Shown here in pieces: positions 51,223 to 61,020 of a stretch of DNA of 64,000 nt (the stretch's first letter is position 1; each line of letters starts with the position of its first letter). Position numbers and translations under genes: made by a program. The DNA is taken from positions 62,001 through 126,000 of the forward strand of contig NZ_KN050752.1 in NCBI RefSeq assembly GCF_000745775.1. Direction: 5' to 3'. Origin of the DNA: Flavobacterium sp. ASV13 (GTDB lineage: Bacteria > Bacteroidota > Bacteroidia > Flavobacteriales > Flavobacteriaceae). The notes under the pieces are model-generated. The model saw only the letters and a list, made by a program, of their open reading frames with translations. It made no database searches and was not told the DNA's origin.

Positions 51223-51688
51223 TGTTAGAATCTGCATATTCAACCTGAATTTCTTTAATTTCTTTGTCAAGTTCTAATAATCCACTAAAAGCGCCTTGCA
51301 TCATTGTAGCTGCTTTTACCTCATTATCTTTAGTTGTTAAAATATCGATGTTGGCTTCAAAACCATCCATTGAGGCTATGCTGATGTCAAACATATCCAG
51401 CATCTTTTTTCTAAGACCTCTATCTGAATTTAACGGCATCAGAAGATCAACTGGTTTTTGTGCAGCAACTAATTTGTTTCTTGTTGAAGCGATCAATTTC
51501 AGTAAATCTTTTTTTGATTCTGGTTTACCGATATAGTTTAAACTGCTGTTCAGAAACGCGTCGTTTGCTTCAAAAAGTTTTTTATGAGCTTCTACAATTT
51601 GATTGTTATAACTCGTAGTAGTCTGCTGATTACAGCTTGTAAACACTACAGAAATGAGTAATAAGAGGAATAAAGTAATTTTTTTCAT
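51206..51688 (-). CDS. Small helical lipoprotein of unknown function
   Basis: A 160-residue lipoprotein; the signal peptide ends in FTSC (C19), followed by NQQTTTS. The mature part is predicted all-helical with heptad-like spacing (IVEAHKKLFEANDAFL, KKMLDMFDISIASMDGF). No catalytic motif. An exact -7 motif lies 30 bp upstream. I do not recognise the family. Confidence 0.75.
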   Translation of the reverse strand: MKKITLFLLLLISVVFTSCNQQTTTSYNNQIVEAHKKLFEANDAFLNSSLNYIGKPESKKDLLKLIASTRNKLVAAQKPVDLLMPLNSDRGLRKKMLDMFDISIASMDGFEANIDILTTKDNEVKAATMMQGAFSGLLELDKEIKEIQVEYADSNNAQLR

Positions 51689-51718
51689 AAGTTTTAACGT
51701 TGTAAATTATTGTTAAAA

Positions 51719-51726
51719 CAAATATA
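51719..51726 (-). promoter_or_regulatory. -7 promoter motif TATATTTG for the 51206 lipoprotein gene
   Basis: Exact TAnnTTTG match on the minus strand 30 bp before the start codon at 51688. Confidence 0.5.
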
Positions 51727-51920
51727 TCAGAATTATTTTAGTAAGTTATCTTTTAATATAATTTTCACAGGATTGATTTTTAATTATTTACGCTTTTAAT
51801 AAATTTATGAATTTACTTACGAATTCCTAATAATTATATAAACGTTTGAGCAAGTTATGTAACAAACCTGCAATGCTTTAAAATTAATTTAGCAGTATTA
51901 ATTTTTAAAAGAAATCAAAC

Positions 51921-52343
51921 ATGAAAACTAGACGTATATTATTCGGGTTATTACTATGTATTGGATTATCAACTGTTTCGTGCAGTAGTGATGACAACGA
52001 AGGAGAAACACTAATTCCGCTAGAAGGAAAATGGAATCTTAGTAAAACAGGAACAGCAGTAGGAGGTACAGAAACATTAATCGATGCACCGCAAAATCAA
52101 AGTGGATGCGACAGAGATTATCTGCAGTTGAAATTAGATAACACTGCAACAATCGGAGATTATGATTCAACTGTAAGCGCTTGTGCTTTAACAACGCAAA
52201 CAGGAATCTATTCAAGATCACATAATAATTTAACCATTTCTATTACAGGTGGTGCAAGTATAACGCAAGATATTGTAAATCTTACGCTTTCAGAACTTAA
52301 GCTTAGAGATGCAAGTGGAAAGATTACGGTATATACCAGATAA
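51921..52343 (+). CDS. Lipocalin-like lipoprotein
   Basis: A 140-residue lipoprotein with signal peptide ending TVSC (C21). The next residues, SSDDNEGE, are strongly acidic, as in surface-exposed Bacteroidota lipoproteins. The mature part opens with LEGKWNLSKTG, the lipocalin-type GxW motif, and has short beta strands (DYLQLKLDNTATIGDYD). A small barrel binding a hydrophobic ligand is plausible. It is followed by a terminator. Confidence 0.8.
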   Translation: MKTRRILFGLLLCIGLSTVSCSSDDNEGETLIPLEGKWNLSKTGTAVGGTETLIDAPQNQSGCDRDYLQLKLDNTATIGDYDSTVSACALTTQTGIYSRSHNNLTISITGGASITQDIVNLTLSELKLRDASGKITVYTR

Positions 52344-52386
52344 TCAATTATGAATATTAAATCTTGAATTGTCAGGATTTATAATG

Positions 52387-52426
52387 AAACGGGAATAGCT
52401 TTTTTAAAAGTTATTTCCGTTTTTTA
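52387..52426 (+). terminator. Terminator of the lipocalin-like gene
   Basis: AAACGGGAATA pairs with TATTTCCGTTT (one G-U pair), with an inner CTTTT/AAAAG stem, followed by T residues. Confidence 0.85.
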
Positions 52427-52439
52427 TTGTCATTATTAT

Positions 52440-52527
52440 ACAGAGATTCATAGAGAAAAAACACAAAGTCACGTAAAAAACTTTGCAAATCTTTGCATAA
52501 TCTTCGTGCATCTCTGTGAAATAACTT
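52440..52527. repeat. CAGAGAT/ATCTCTG inverted intergenic repeat
   Basis: ACAGAGATTCAT at the left matches TGCATCTCTGTG at the right as imperfect inverted ends, with CACAAAGTC, ACTTTGC and TCTTTGC words between. It lies 87 bp before serS. Confidence 0.55.
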
Positions 52528-52540
52528 TTTCCCGATAAAC

Positions 52541-52576
52541 TTTGTCTCAATCTTAGGAAACATTTCCTTAAATTTG
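52541..52576 (+). promoter_or_regulatory. Probable serS promoter
   Basis: TTTG at 52541-52544 and an exact -7 TAAATTTG at 52569-52576; the 24-bp spacing is a little long. Start codon 38 bp later. Confidence 0.45.
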
Positions 52577-52614
52577 CTTCCGTTATAAAATAAAATAGTT
52601 ACAAAAATTAAGCT

Positions 52615-53886
52615 ATGTTACAAATCGCATTTATTAGAGAGAATCAAGAGAAAGTAATCAAGGCTTTGGCAAAACGAAATATCGATGCTAAAAGTGTTGT
52701 TGAAGAGGTGGTGCAATTAGATGAAAACCGTCGTGCTGCGCAAGTAGAATTAGACAATGTTTTATCTGAATCTAATAAATTGTCCAAAGACATTGGCGAA
52801 TTAATGAAAGCTGGAGAGAAATCAAAAGCAGCGATTTTAAAAGAAAAAACAGTTTCATTAAAAGAAAAAAGCAAAGAACTTGGCGAAAAAGCTGAAGCTC
52901 TTGCTGTTGAATTGACAAACAAATTATACACTTTGCCAAATCTTCCGGCTGATATTGTTCCTGAAGGAAAAACACCAGATGATAACTTGAATGTTTTTCA
53001 AGAAGGAGATATTCCGGTTTTACACGAAGGTGCACAACCGCACTGGGAATTGGTAAAGAAATATGATATTATCGATTTTGAATTAGGTGTAAAAATTACC
53101 GGCGCAGGTTTTCCGGTTTACAAAGGAAAAGGAGCTCGTTTACAGCGTGCTTTAATCAATTATTTTTTAGATAAAAATACTGCTGCGGGATATAATGAAG
53201 TTCAGGTGCCGCATTTGGTAAATGAAGCTTCAGGTTACGGAACAGGGCAATTGCCAGATAAAGAAGGACAAATGTACCATGCAACGGTTGATGATTTATA
53301 TTTAATCCCAACTGCTGAGGTTCCGGTTACAAATTTATTCCGTGATGTTATTTTAAACGAAAGCGAATTACCAGTTTTACACACTGCTTATACGCCATGT
53401 TTCCGTCGTGAGGCTGGTTCATATGGAGCGCACGTTCGTGGATTAAACCGTTTGCACCAATTTGACAAAGTTGAAATTGTGCGTATCGAACATCCTGAAA
53501 AGTCGTATGAAGCACTTGACGGAATGGTTGAACATGTAAAAAATATTCTTCAGGAATTAAAATTGCCATACAGAATTTTACGTCTTTGCGGAGGTGATAT
53601 GGGATTCACATCGGCTTTGACTTATGATTTTGAAGTGTTTTCTACGGCGCAGGATCGTTGGTTAGAGATCAGTTCTGTTTCTAACTTCGAAACTTTCCAG
53701 GCAAATCGTCTGAAATTACGTTTCAAAGATAAAGATGGAAAAAACCAATTGGCTCATACTTTGAATGGAAGTTCATTGGCTTTGCCGAGAGTTTTGGCCG
53801 GAATTTTAGAAAATTACCAAACGCCGGAAGGAATTGTAATTCCAGAAGTTTTACGTCCGTACTGCGGATTTGATATTATAAACTAA
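52615..53886 (+). CDS. serS: Serine--tRNA ligase
   Basis: Class II synthetase for tRNA-Ser and tRNA-Sec. The N-terminal coiled-coil arm (about 28-100, rich in Lys/Glu heptads) is followed by the catalytic core. Motif 2 is FRREAGSYGAHVRGLNRLHQ from residue 263 and motif 3 includes LNGSSLALPRVLAGILENYQ. Length 423 is standard. It is monocistronic with its own promoter and terminator. Confidence 0.97.
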   Translation: MLQIAFIRENQEKVIKALAKRNIDAKSVVEEVVQLDENRRAAQVELDNVLSESNKLSKDIGELMKAGEKSKAAILKEKTVSLKEKSKELGEKAEALAVELTNKLYTLPNLPADIVPEGKTPDDNLNVFQEGDIPVLHEGAQPHWELVKKYDIIDFELGVKITGAGFPVYKGKGARLQRALINYFLDKNTAAGYNEVQVPHLVNEASGYGTGQLPDKEGQMYHATVDDLYLIPTAEVPVTNLFRDVILNESELPVLHTAYTPCFRREAGSYGAHVRGLNRLHQFDKVEIVRIEHPEKSYEALDGMVEHVKNILQELKLPYRILRLCGGDMGFTSALTYDFEVFSTAQDRWLEISSVSNFETFQANRLKLRFKDKDGKNQLAHTLNGSSLALPRVLAGILENYQTPEGIVIPEVLRPYCGFDIIN

Positions 53887-53908
53887 ATTTTTAGTAATTT
53901 AGGGAATT

Positions 53909-53941
53909 AAACCTAACAGGTTTTCAAAATCTGTTAGGTTT
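53909..53941 (+). terminator. Terminator of serS
   Basis: AAACCTAACAGGTTTT-C-AAAATCTGTTAGGTTT hairpin (one G-U pair) with a T-rich tail. Confidence 0.85.
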
Positions 53942-53979
53942 CTTAGTTTTTAGAAAGAACATAATTAAAATAAATTAAT

Positions 53980-54810
53980 ATGAGTGGAGTTTTAAATTGG
54001 AACCTAGATCCTGTAATAGTAATGATTACAGACAGTTTCCCTTTGAAATATTATGGAGCTCTTTTTGCTGCAGGACTCTTACTTGGATATTATATTGTTA
54101 GAAATATTTATAAAAAAGAAAATATTTCCATAGAAAATCTGGATAGTTTATTGGTTTATGTAATTGTAGGAACCATTTTAGGAGCAAGATTAGGACATTG
54201 TTTTTTCTATGAGCCTGAATATTTTCTTAAGCATCCAATAGAAATACTTTTGCCAATTCAGAAAGTTGGTGGAATTTACAAGTTTGTTGGTTTTCAGGGA
54301 TTAGCAAGTCATGGCGGAACGATAGGTGTTTTAATTGCGATGATTTTATATTGTAGAAAATATAAAGTAAAGTTTTTATGGCTATTGGATCGAATGGCAA
54401 TTGGTGTTCCTGTTACAGGCGCTTTTATTAGATTCGGGAATTTTATGAATTCGGAGATTTACGGAAAACCTACTAATGGAAGTTGGGGTGTTGTTTTTCA
54501 AAGAGATGATTTAATTCCGAGGCATCCAACGCAATTGTACGAAGCATTTTCGTATCTGTTGATTTTTGGAATTTTATTTTGGATGTATAAATCAGATAAA
54601 ATAAGACAAACTAGCGGATTACTATTTGGATGTTTTCTAACATTATTGTTTTTGGCTAGATTTATAATTGAATTTTTCAAGGAAAATCAGGAAACTTTTG
54701 AAAATAATATGATTATAAATATGGGACAAATTTTAAGTATTCCCTTTATTTTAATTGGATTAACTTTGATTGTTTGGAAATCAAAACTTGAAATTAATAA
54801 GGAATTTTAA
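53980..54810 (+). CDS. lgt: Prolipoprotein diacylglyceryl transferase
   Basis: Inner-membrane enzyme that attaches diacylglycerol to the lipobox cysteine of prolipoproteins, the first step of lipoprotein maturation. It has about seven membrane helices. The Lgt signature is RFGNFMNSEIYGKPT with R151, and the HGGTIGVLIAM region and the RHPTQLYEA stretch carry further essential residues. Length 276 is normal. It serves the many lipoproteins encoded in this window. Confidence 0.96.
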   Translation: MSGVLNWNLDPVIVMITDSFPLKYYGALFAAGLLLGYYIVRNIYKKENISIENLDSLLVYVIVGTILGARLGHCFFYEPEYFLKHPIEILLPIQKVGGIYKFVGFQGLASHGGTIGVLIAMILYCRKYKVKFLWLLDRMAIGVPVTGAFIRFGNFMNSEIYGKPTNGSWGVVFQRDDLIPRHPTQLYEAFSYLLIFGILFWMYKSDKIRQTSGLLFGCFLTLLFLARFIIEFFKENQETFENNMIINMGQILSIPFILIGLTLIVWKSKLEINKEF

Positions 54811-54862
54811 AAACCAATCAGGTTTCTGAATTATTTAAAATGCCACATTAAAAAATAGAAAT

Positions 54863-56644
54863 ATGAAAAACATTTTTATCTATATCCTTTTGTTGTGGTC
54901 AAGCCTTACATTTTCTCAAAATGAGCAATTGGCTCAATATTACTACGATAAAGGCGATTTCGAAAAAGCAAAAGTCAGTTATGAAGAGCTTTTAGCCAGT
55001 GTGCCATCAAATACCCAATATTTTTTAAGAGTCGTCGACTGCTATCAGCAATTACAGCAATATGCTGTGGCAGAAAAGGCAATTCAGGATCGTTATAGCA
55101 AATACAAACAAGGTGTCTTTTTAGTTGAATTGGGCTATAATTTCCAATTGCAAAAAAACGAATCTAAAGCAAGAAGTTATTACGATCAGGCAATTGAAAA
55201 AATAAAAGCGAATCCGAATGATGTTTATGGAATTGGAAATTCCTTCGAGAAAAAAGTATTGATCGAATATGCTTTAAAAGCCTATCAGACTGCAATGCAA
55301 ATTCAGCCGAACTACAATTTCAATTTCCAGATCGGAATGTTGTATGGTCAATTAGGAAAGACAGACGAAATGATTGATCTTCTGTTGACAGAATCGTATA
55401 AAAATCCGCAAAATGCTAATTTGATTCAGACCCAATTATCACGTTTCATGAATGGCGAAACGGATAATACTGCCTTTAAAGATGCTATGCGAAAAGCCCT
55501 GATTTTAAAAACACAGAAAGATCAGGATGTTTTCTGGAATCACTATTTAAGCTGGTTTTATGTGCAGCAAAAAGAATTTGGAAAAGCCTTTATTCAGGAA
55601 AAAGCGATTTACAAACGCGAACCTGAATCGCTTTCAAGCATCGTCAATTTGAGTCAGTTTGCACTGAATGAAGACGATACTGAAACTGCAGCTGAAATCC
55701 TGAATTTTATTCTTTTAAATACCAAAGATTTAGATTTGTTAGTGCAGTCCAATTACTATTTGATGGAAATTAAAATAGATAAAGCACAGGAAAAAGATTA
55801 TCCGGCAATTGATGCCGAACTGCAGCAATTGCTCACGACGTACGATATAACGCCTTTTACTTTATCTTTGCAATTGATTAAAGCGCATTTTACTGCTTTT
55901 AATCTGAAAAAGCCAGAAGAAGGTATTGCGATTGTAAAACGTGCTTTAGAACTCAATTTAAATGATTATCAGGAAGCAGATGCCAAAATGGAATTGGGAG
56001 ATATTTTGCTTTTGCAGGAAAAATTCAATCAGGCGCTTATTTATTATTCGCAGATTCAATTGGATTTGAAGAATGATGTTATGGCGCATGAAGCAAGTTT
56101 GAAAGCGGCAAAAACAAGTTATTATAAAACTGATTTTGAATGGGCTTTGAAACAATTTAAAGAATTAAAATCGGCAAATACACAATTGATTGCCAATGAC
56201 GCTCTGGAATATTTCTTATTGATAAATGATAACACCGCTGCTGATTCGACACAAACGGCATTAAAGGAGTTTGCAAAAGGTGATTTTTTAATTTATCAAA
56301 ATAAAAAACAGGAAGCAATTGCACAGTTTCAGAACATTCTGAAAACCTATAAAGGTCAGGAAATCGAAGCTGTAACAATGTTGCGTTTAGGTAAAATTTA
56401 CGAAAGTCTAAAAGATTACAATTCGGCTTTAAGCCAGTACCAGCAAATAATCGATCATCATGGCGACGGAATTTATGTTGATGAAGCACTATTTTTTTCA
56501 GCAGAAATTTACAACGACGAATTGAAAGATATAGAAAAAGCAAAGCCTTTATATGAAAAGGTAATCTTCAATCATCAGGACAGTATTTACTTTGTTGATG
56601 CCAGAAAAAAATACAGAGAATTGAGAGGAGATAAGAATTTGTAG
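54863..56644 (+). CDS. Exported tetratricopeptide-repeat protein
   Basis: A 593-residue protein with signal peptide (MKNIFIYILLLWSSLTFSQ). TPR-like helix pairs run through almost the whole length, for example YYDKGDFEKAKVSYEELLA, LGDILLLQEKFNQALIYYSQI and LGKIYESLKDYNSALSQYQQI. It probably sits in the periplasm or on the outer membrane as a scaffold. It lies 52 bp after lgt on the same strand; co-transcription is possible. Confidence 0.87.
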   Translation: MKNIFIYILLLWSSLTFSQNEQLAQYYYDKGDFEKAKVSYEELLASVPSNTQYFLRVVDCYQQLQQYAVAEKAIQDRYSKYKQGVFLVELGYNFQLQKNESKARSYYDQAIEKIKANPNDVYGIGNSFEKKVLIEYALKAYQTAMQIQPNYNFNFQIGMLYGQLGKTDEMIDLLLTESYKNPQNANLIQTQLSRFMNGETDNTAFKDAMRKALILKTQKDQDVFWNHYLSWFYVQQKEFGKAFIQEKAIYKREPESLSSIVNLSQFALNEDDTETAAEILNFILLNTKDLDLLVQSNYYLMEIKIDKAQEKDYPAIDAELQQLLTTYDITPFTLSLQLIKAHFTAFNLKKPEEGIAIVKRALELNLNDYQEADAKMELGDILLLQEKFNQALIYYSQIQLDLKNDVMAHEASLKAAKTSYYKTDFEWALKQFKELKSANTQLIANDALEYFLLINDNTAADSTQTALKEFAKGDFLIYQNKKQEAIAQFQNILKTYKGQEIEAVTMLRLGKIYESLKDYNSALSQYQQIIDHHGDGIYVDEALFFSAEIYNDELKDIEKAKPLYEKVIFNHQDSIYFVDARKKYRELRGDKNL

Positions 56645-56729
56645 TTTGGTTTAACCGATTTTACAAGTAAACAAAAAGAATTAATAATATAATGATTTGC
56701 ATAAGATTTTAAGAATCAAAAAAGTAAAA

Positions 56730-56770
56730 GACTTAGTCCCTTAGAACCTTAGCATCTCAGAACCTTTAGA
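56730..56770. repeat. CTTAG-type periodic repeat before the DUF4286 gene
   Basis: Words ACTTAGTCC, CTTAGAAC, CTTAGCAT, CTCAGAAC, CTTTAGA with an 8-9 base period. Confidence 0.65.
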
Positions 56771-56774
56771 AGAA

Positions 56775-57086
56775 ATGATTATTTACAACATCACCACAAA
56801 TATACACGAAAGCGTTCACGACCAATGGTTGAAATGGATGCAGGAAAAACATATTCCGGAAATTCTGGCTACTGAAAAGTTTTCATCAGCAAGAATTGTA
56901 AAAGTTTTAGTTGAAGAAGAAATGGGCGGAATCACATATTCGGTTCAATATACAACAGACAGTAAAGATACTCTTGAGAAATATTATTTGGAAGATCAAC
57001 CAAAATTTGACAGAGAAGCTTTGGAGTTATTTGCGGACAAAATGCTTTCTTTTAGAACAGAATTGGAGGTTATTTCAGAACATTAA
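56775..57086 (+). CDS. DUF4286 family protein
   Basis: A 103-residue cytoplasmic protein with a ferredoxin-like, dimeric alpha-beta-barrel-like pattern (YNITTNIHESVHDQWLKWM and SVQYTTDSKDTLEKYY). It matches the DUF4286 family found across Bacteroidota. Function unknown. It lies 114 bp upstream of rsmA, which has its own promoter motif in the gap. Confidence 0.87.
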   Translation: MIIYNITTNIHESVHDQWLKWMQEKHIPEILATEKFSSARIVKVLVEEEMGGITYSVQYTTDSKDTLEKYYLEDQPKFDREALELFADKMLSFRTELEVISEH

Positions 57087-57164
57087 AGAAGAATAGGCTT
57101 TGTGTATTTGTGCTTTCATGGCAAAAAAACATGAAATAAGCTTTAGCCTTCGAAGCAAAAAGAA

Positions 57165-57172
57165 TACTTTTG
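57165..57172 (+). promoter_or_regulatory. -7 promoter motif TACTTTTG for rsmA-mgtE
   Basis: Exact TAnnTTTG match 28 bp before the rsmA start codon. Confidence 0.55.
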
Positions 57173-57200
57173 CGCCCTCGCGGCAAAACAAGAAAAGAAA

Positions 57201-57986
57201 ATGGAAAAAGTAAAAGCCAAAAAACATTTAGGACAGCACTTCCTTAAAGACGAAAGTATCGCAAAAGCAATTGCTGATACTTTGAGTTTAAAGGGGTACG
57301 ATGAGGTTTTAGAAATAGGACCGGGGATGGGTGTGCTTACTAAATATTTACTTGACAAGCCAATCCATACGCGAGTAATCGAAATTGATACGGAATCTGT
57401 TGCGTATCTGGATGCGAATTATCCAAAATTAAAAGACAATATCATTTCAGAAGACTTTCTGAAATATAATATAAACCAGGTTTACGAGAACAAACAATTC
57501 GCCATTATTGGTAATTTCCCATATAACATCTCTTCTCAGATTGTTTTTAGAACATTAGAGTTTAGAGATCAGATTCCGGAATTTTCTGGAATGTTTCAAA
57601 AGGAAGTTGCAGAGCGAATCTGCGAGAAAAAAGGATCAAAAACCTACGGAATCCTGTCTGTACTTGCACAGGCTTTCTATGATACTGAGTATTTGTTTAC
57701 TGTAAACGAAAATGTTTTTATTCCTCCGCCCAAGGTCAAGTCGGGTGTGATGAAAATGACCCGAAAGGAAGATTATAGTCTTCCGTGTGGTGAAAAGTTG
57801 TTTTTTACTGTTGTAAAAACGGCTTTTCAACAAAGACGAAAAACATTACGTAACAGTTTGAAAACATTAAATTTATCAGATAATTTGCGAGAAGACACTA
57901 TCTTTGATAAACGTCCCGAGCAACTTAGCGTTGAAGAATTTATTGTTTTGACTCAAAAAATAGAAGCCGATGGAGTTCAAAGTTAG
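57201..57986 (+). CDS. rsmA: 16S rRNA (A1518/A1519) dimethyltransferase
   Basis: Late ribosome-assembly methyltransferase that dimethylates two adenines in helix 45 of 16S rRNA. SAM-binding motif I is E38-IGPGMGVLT and the catalytic motif IV is N105-F-P-Y108. The N-terminal [11 protein letters not shown] is typical, as is [12 protein letters not shown]. Length 261 is normal. It overlaps mgtE by 17 bp. Confidence 0.97.
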   Translation: MEKVKAKKHLGQHFLKDESIAKAIADTLSLKGYDEVLEIGPGMGVLTKYLLDKPIHTRVIEIDTESVAYLDANYPKLKDNIISEDFLKYNINQVYENKQFAIIGNFPYNISSQIVFRTLEFRDQIPEFSGMFQKEVAERICEKKGSKTYGILSVLAQAFYDTEYLFTVNENVFIPPPKVKSGVMKMTRKEDYSLPCGEKLFFTVVKTAFQQRRKTLRNSLKTLNLSDNLREDTIFDKRPEQLSVEEFIVLTQKIEADGVQS

Positions 57987-59319
57987 CAAAGAATTAATCC
58001 ACCAACTAGAAGAACATATTGTTAAGAAAAACGACAAAGAACTTGAAGTTTTACTTAATGACCTTCACCATGCTGATATCGCAGAAATTCTTGAGGAATT
58101 AGATTTTGACGAAGCAACCTATATTTTCAAAGTTTTAGATAGTGATAAAACAGCTGAAATTCTTCTTGAATTAGAAGATGATCTTCGTGAAAACATCTTA
58201 AGCCGATTATCACCTAAAGAGATTGCCGAAGAGCTCGATGAACTTGAGACTAATGATGCTGCCGATATTATCGCCGAACTTTCGCATGAAATCAAAGCAG
58301 AGGTAATTTCAGAACTTGTCGATGTTGAACACGCAAAAGACATTGTCGAATTATTGCGTTACGACGAAAATACGGCCGGTGGTTTGATGGGAAAAGAGCT
58401 TGTAAAAGTGAATGAAAACTGGAATGTTCTTACGTGTGTAAAAGAAATGCGTATTCAGGCAGAAAATGTTTCGAGAGTACATTCAATCTATGTTGTTGAC
58501 GACGAAAACCGATTAAAAGGAAGATTATCACTTAAAGACTTATTGACTTCTTCAACCAAAACTCAAATTGGAGACGTTTATATCCGAAAATTAAATTTTG
58601 TAAATGTTGATACTGAAGATGTTGAAGTCGCGCGTATCATGCAGAAATATGATTTGGAAGCAATTCCGGTTGTCGATGAATTGGGACGTTTGGTTGGAAG
58701 AATTACAATCGACGATATCCTGGATGTAATCAAGGAAGAAGCTGATAAAGATTACCAATTAGCGGCGGGTATTACGCAAGACATTGAAAGTAATGACAGT
58801 GTTCTAGAGCTTACAAAAGCGCGTTTACCTTGGTTATTAATCGGGATGGTGATTGAAATTGTGGCTTCTTTTGTATTAAAAGATAATGAAGCTGCTTTTC
58901 AGAAATATTCAACATTAATTATTTTTGTGCCTTTGCTTTCTGCAACTGCTGGAAATATTGGTGTTCAGGCATCGGCAATTGTGGTGCAGGGTTTGGCTAA
59001 CGGTACTTTGAAAGAATTTAGTCGCGGATATTTCAGCAAGGAGCTTACCGTTTCAATGATTTCGGGAAGTATTATTTCTTTGCTTCTTTTGGGTTATCAT
59101 TCACTTATGTATCAACAATATTCTGTTGGATTGGCCATTTCTATTTCAATGATTGTTGTGATTTTGTTTGCTGCAACTTTAGGGACACTTGTGCCTCTTT
59201 TTCTTCATAAAAATAAAATCGATCCTGCAATTGCGACGGGGCCGTTTATTACTACAACAAATGATGTTTTTGGAATTATGCTTTATTTCGGTGTAGCCAA
59301 AATGATTCTTGGATTTTAG
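57970..59319 (+). CDS. mgtE: Magnesium transporter MgtE
   Basis: Mg2+ channel with an N-terminal acidic superhelical domain (about 1-130), a tandem CBS pair (about 135-255, including [18 protein letters not shown] and [15 protein letters not shown]) and five membrane helices (about 285-449). Pore-lining residues are in the [17 protein letters not shown] stretch. Length 449 is normal. It is translationally coupled to rsmA, so no Mg riboswitch can precede it in this transcript. Confidence 0.96.
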   Translation: MEFKVSKELIHQLEEHIVKKNDKELEVLLNDLHHADIAEILEELDFDEATYIFKVLDSDKTAEILLELEDDLRENILSRLSPKEIAEELDELETNDAADIIAELSHEIKAEVISELVDVEHAKDIVELLRYDENTAGGLMGKELVKVNENWNVLTCVKEMRIQAENVSRVHSIYVVDDENRLKGRLSLKDLLTSSTKTQIGDVYIRKLNFVNVDTEDVEVARIMQKYDLEAIPVVDELGRLVGRITIDDILDVIKEEADKDYQLAAGITQDIESNDSVLELTKARLPWLLIGMVIEIVASFVLKDNEAAFQKYSTLIIFVPLLSATAGNIGVQASAIVVQGLANGTLKEFSRGYFSKELTVSMISGSIISLLLLGYHSLMYQQYSVGLAISISMIVVILFAATLGTLVPLFLHKNKIDPAIATGPFITTTNDVFGIMLYFGVAKMILGF

Positions 59320-59431
59320 ATTTTTGGCACAAATTAATAAGATGCAGTGATTTAAGATCTTTAAATTCTGTGTAATTTGCAAACGGAATAAAAGGCCTTC
59401 ATATGCCTGAAATAAATTAAAACCCAGCAAC

Positions 59432-60217
59432 ATGAAAGTACACATTATTGGAGGAGGAAACCTTGGGGTTTCTATTGCCTTGGGAATTGCTAAATTTTCG
59501 AAAAACAACCAAGTTACTGTTACAAGAAGAAACATCGCTAGTATTCAATATTTATCTGAATATGGAATTACAGTGTCTAATGATAATAAACACAATATTC
59601 AGGAAGCTGATGTAGTGATTTTAACCATAAAACCTTATCAGGTTGATACGGTTTTGGCTGAAATTTTACCTGTGATTCAAAATAAAACGATCGCTTCAGC
59701 AGTAAGCGGATTGTCTTTGGATATGCTTCAGGAAAAAACAAAAAATGAATATCCGGTTGTACGTATTATGCCAAATATTGCGGCACAGTTTGGAGAATCG
59801 GCAACTTGTATTTCTTTCCCTGAAACAGATCGCGAAGAAGCGATGCCAATTGTAGATTTATTTCAGGATTTGGGAACAGCTCCAGTTATTGATGAAAAAT
59901 TAATGGATGCCGCAACTGTTTTAGGCGCTTGCGGAACAGCTTATGCATTGCGATATATTCGTGCTTCAATGCAAGCTGGAATCGAAATTGGATTTGATTC
60001 TAGTACAGCTTTAGCAATTGCTGCTCAAACGGCAAAAGGAGCTGCAAAAATGCTTTTAGAAGAAAAAGTACACCCAGAACAATTAATCGACCGTGTAACG
60101 ACGCCACAAGGTTGTACAATTGTCGGTTTGAATGAAATGGAACACAATGGATTCAGTTCATCATTAATTAAAGGAATCAAAACTTCTTTGAAGCAAATCA
60201 AAGGATTGTTGAAATAA
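59432..60217 (+). CDS. proC: Pyrroline-5-carboxylate reductase
   Basis: Last enzyme of proline synthesis, reducing pyrroline-5-carboxylate with NAD(P)H. The Rossmann loop is IIGGGNLGVSIALGI at residues 5-19, with ILTIKPYQVD after it. The C-terminal helical domain has AQTAKGAAKMLLE and RVTTPQGCTIVGLNEME, the family signature. Length 261. It has its own terminator and no other proline genes nearby. Confidence 0.95.
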   Translation: MKVHIIGGGNLGVSIALGIAKFSKNNQVTVTRRNIASIQYLSEYGITVSNDNKHNIQEADVVILTIKPYQVDTVLAEILPVIQNKTIASAVSGLSLDMLQEKTKNEYPVVRIMPNIAAQFGESATCISFPETDREEAMPIVDLFQDLGTAPVIDEKLMDAATVLGACGTAYALRYIRASMQAGIEIGFDSSTALAIAAQTAKGAAKMLLEEKVHPEQLIDRVTTPQGCTIVGLNEMEHNGFSSSLIKGIKTSLKQIKGLLK

Positions 60218-60239
60218 GAGTTTCAATTTTTAAAATATA

Positions 60240-60286
60240 AAATTCCAAATTCCAGATTTAAAAGTGGAGTTTGGAATTTTTTTTTT
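60240..60286 (+). terminator. Terminator of proC
   Basis: AATTCCAAA (60241-60249) pairs with TTTGGAATT (60270-60278); an inner TTCCA/TGGA stem and a long T tract follow. Confidence 0.9.
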
Positions 60287-60292
60287 TGGAAT

Positions 60293-60697
60293 TTATTTCG
60301 AATGACAATATTCAATTAGATTCGCGACATCTTCTTTAGATAAAGTTTTTGAAAATACCGTTTTATGATAATCAATTGCTAATATTTCTACTTTAGAACT
60401 GTCGATTTTGTGTTTTTCATTAGTAAGCCAATTTACAAAAACAATAGAATCAACTTCATGAAGCGCTGGGCCAGTTATTTTTGAGTTCAATTTATGACAA
60501 GCAGCACAATTAGAATTAAATACTTTTTTTCCTTTTTTTTGATTTTCCTTTAAATCGATATTTCCGCAAGAAGGCAAATCGCGCGTTCCACAGCCTGGAG
60601 TTTCATGTTTTTTGAAGATTTTCAGATACATAATTATTCCGACTGACAATACTATTAGAGCAGTTAAAGAAAAAAGTATGATTCTGATTCTTTTCAT
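60293..60697 (-). CDS. Membrane-anchored c-type cytochrome lacking a distal methionine
   Basis: A 134-residue protein with an N-terminal anchor helix (about 5-25) and a periplasmic class I cytochrome c domain. The heme site is CAACH in FNSNCAACHKLNS, followed by TGPALHEV. No Met occurs after the heme motif; where many relatives have HxMxF, this one reads HKTVF, so the sixth ligand is missing or is another residue. I chose the Met that begins KRIRIILFSL; the upstream Met at 60724 would overlap the ABM gene. It is last in the nhaA operon. Confidence 0.82.
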   Translation of the reverse strand: MKRIRIILFSLTALIVLSVGIIMYLKIFKKHETPGCGTRDLPSCGNIDLKENQKKGKKVFNSNCAACHKLNSKITGPALHEVDSIVFVNWLTNEKHKIDSSKVEILAIDYHKTVFSKTLSKEDVANLIEYCHSK

Positions 60698-60716
60698 ATA
60701 TATTTCAAATTTCTGA

Positions 60717-61016
60717 TTAAGCAAAAACTTCGAAATGTTCTACATTCTCTTCGAATTCTAAAAGAAACTGTTCATCTTCAGGATAATATTTCGCTTTTTC
60801 GATATTTTCCCCGGCAAAATTTTTAATTACTTCCCAATTTTCCCAATACGTTATAAGCGTAAAATGGCCTTCGTTGTTTTTGATATTCCGTAAAAAAGAA
60901 AGTTTTATAAATCCAACTGTTTTCTCATAATCTGGAATAGCCGTTTTGATTATAAATTCGGTGTAAGCCTCATAATCTTCAATTTTTGTTTTTCCGTGCC
61001 AGATTCTTGCGATCAT
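60717..61016 (-). CDS. Antibiotic biosynthesis monooxygenase (ABM) domain protein
   Basis: A 99-residue dimeric alpha-beta-barrel protein. Landmarks are MIARIWHGKTKIEDYEAYTEF at the start (in pieces) and FTLITYWENWEVIKNFAGENIEKA. Despite the name, most such proteins have unknown substrates, and some degrade heme or oxidise small aromatics. It lies 4 bp after nhaA and 19 bp before the cytochrome gene, so all three are likely co-transcribed. Confidence 0.87.
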   Translation of the reverse strand: MIARIWHGKTKIEDYEAYTEFIIKTAIPDYEKTVGFIKLSFLRNIKNNEGHFTLITYWENWEVIKNFAGENIEKAKYYPEDEQFLLEFEENVEHFEVFA

Positions 61017-61020
61017 AATT

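Noticed and set aside
57970-58020. Magnesium riboswitch before mgtE
   Set aside because: mgtE starts inside rsmA with a 17-bp overlap, so there is no leader to hold one.
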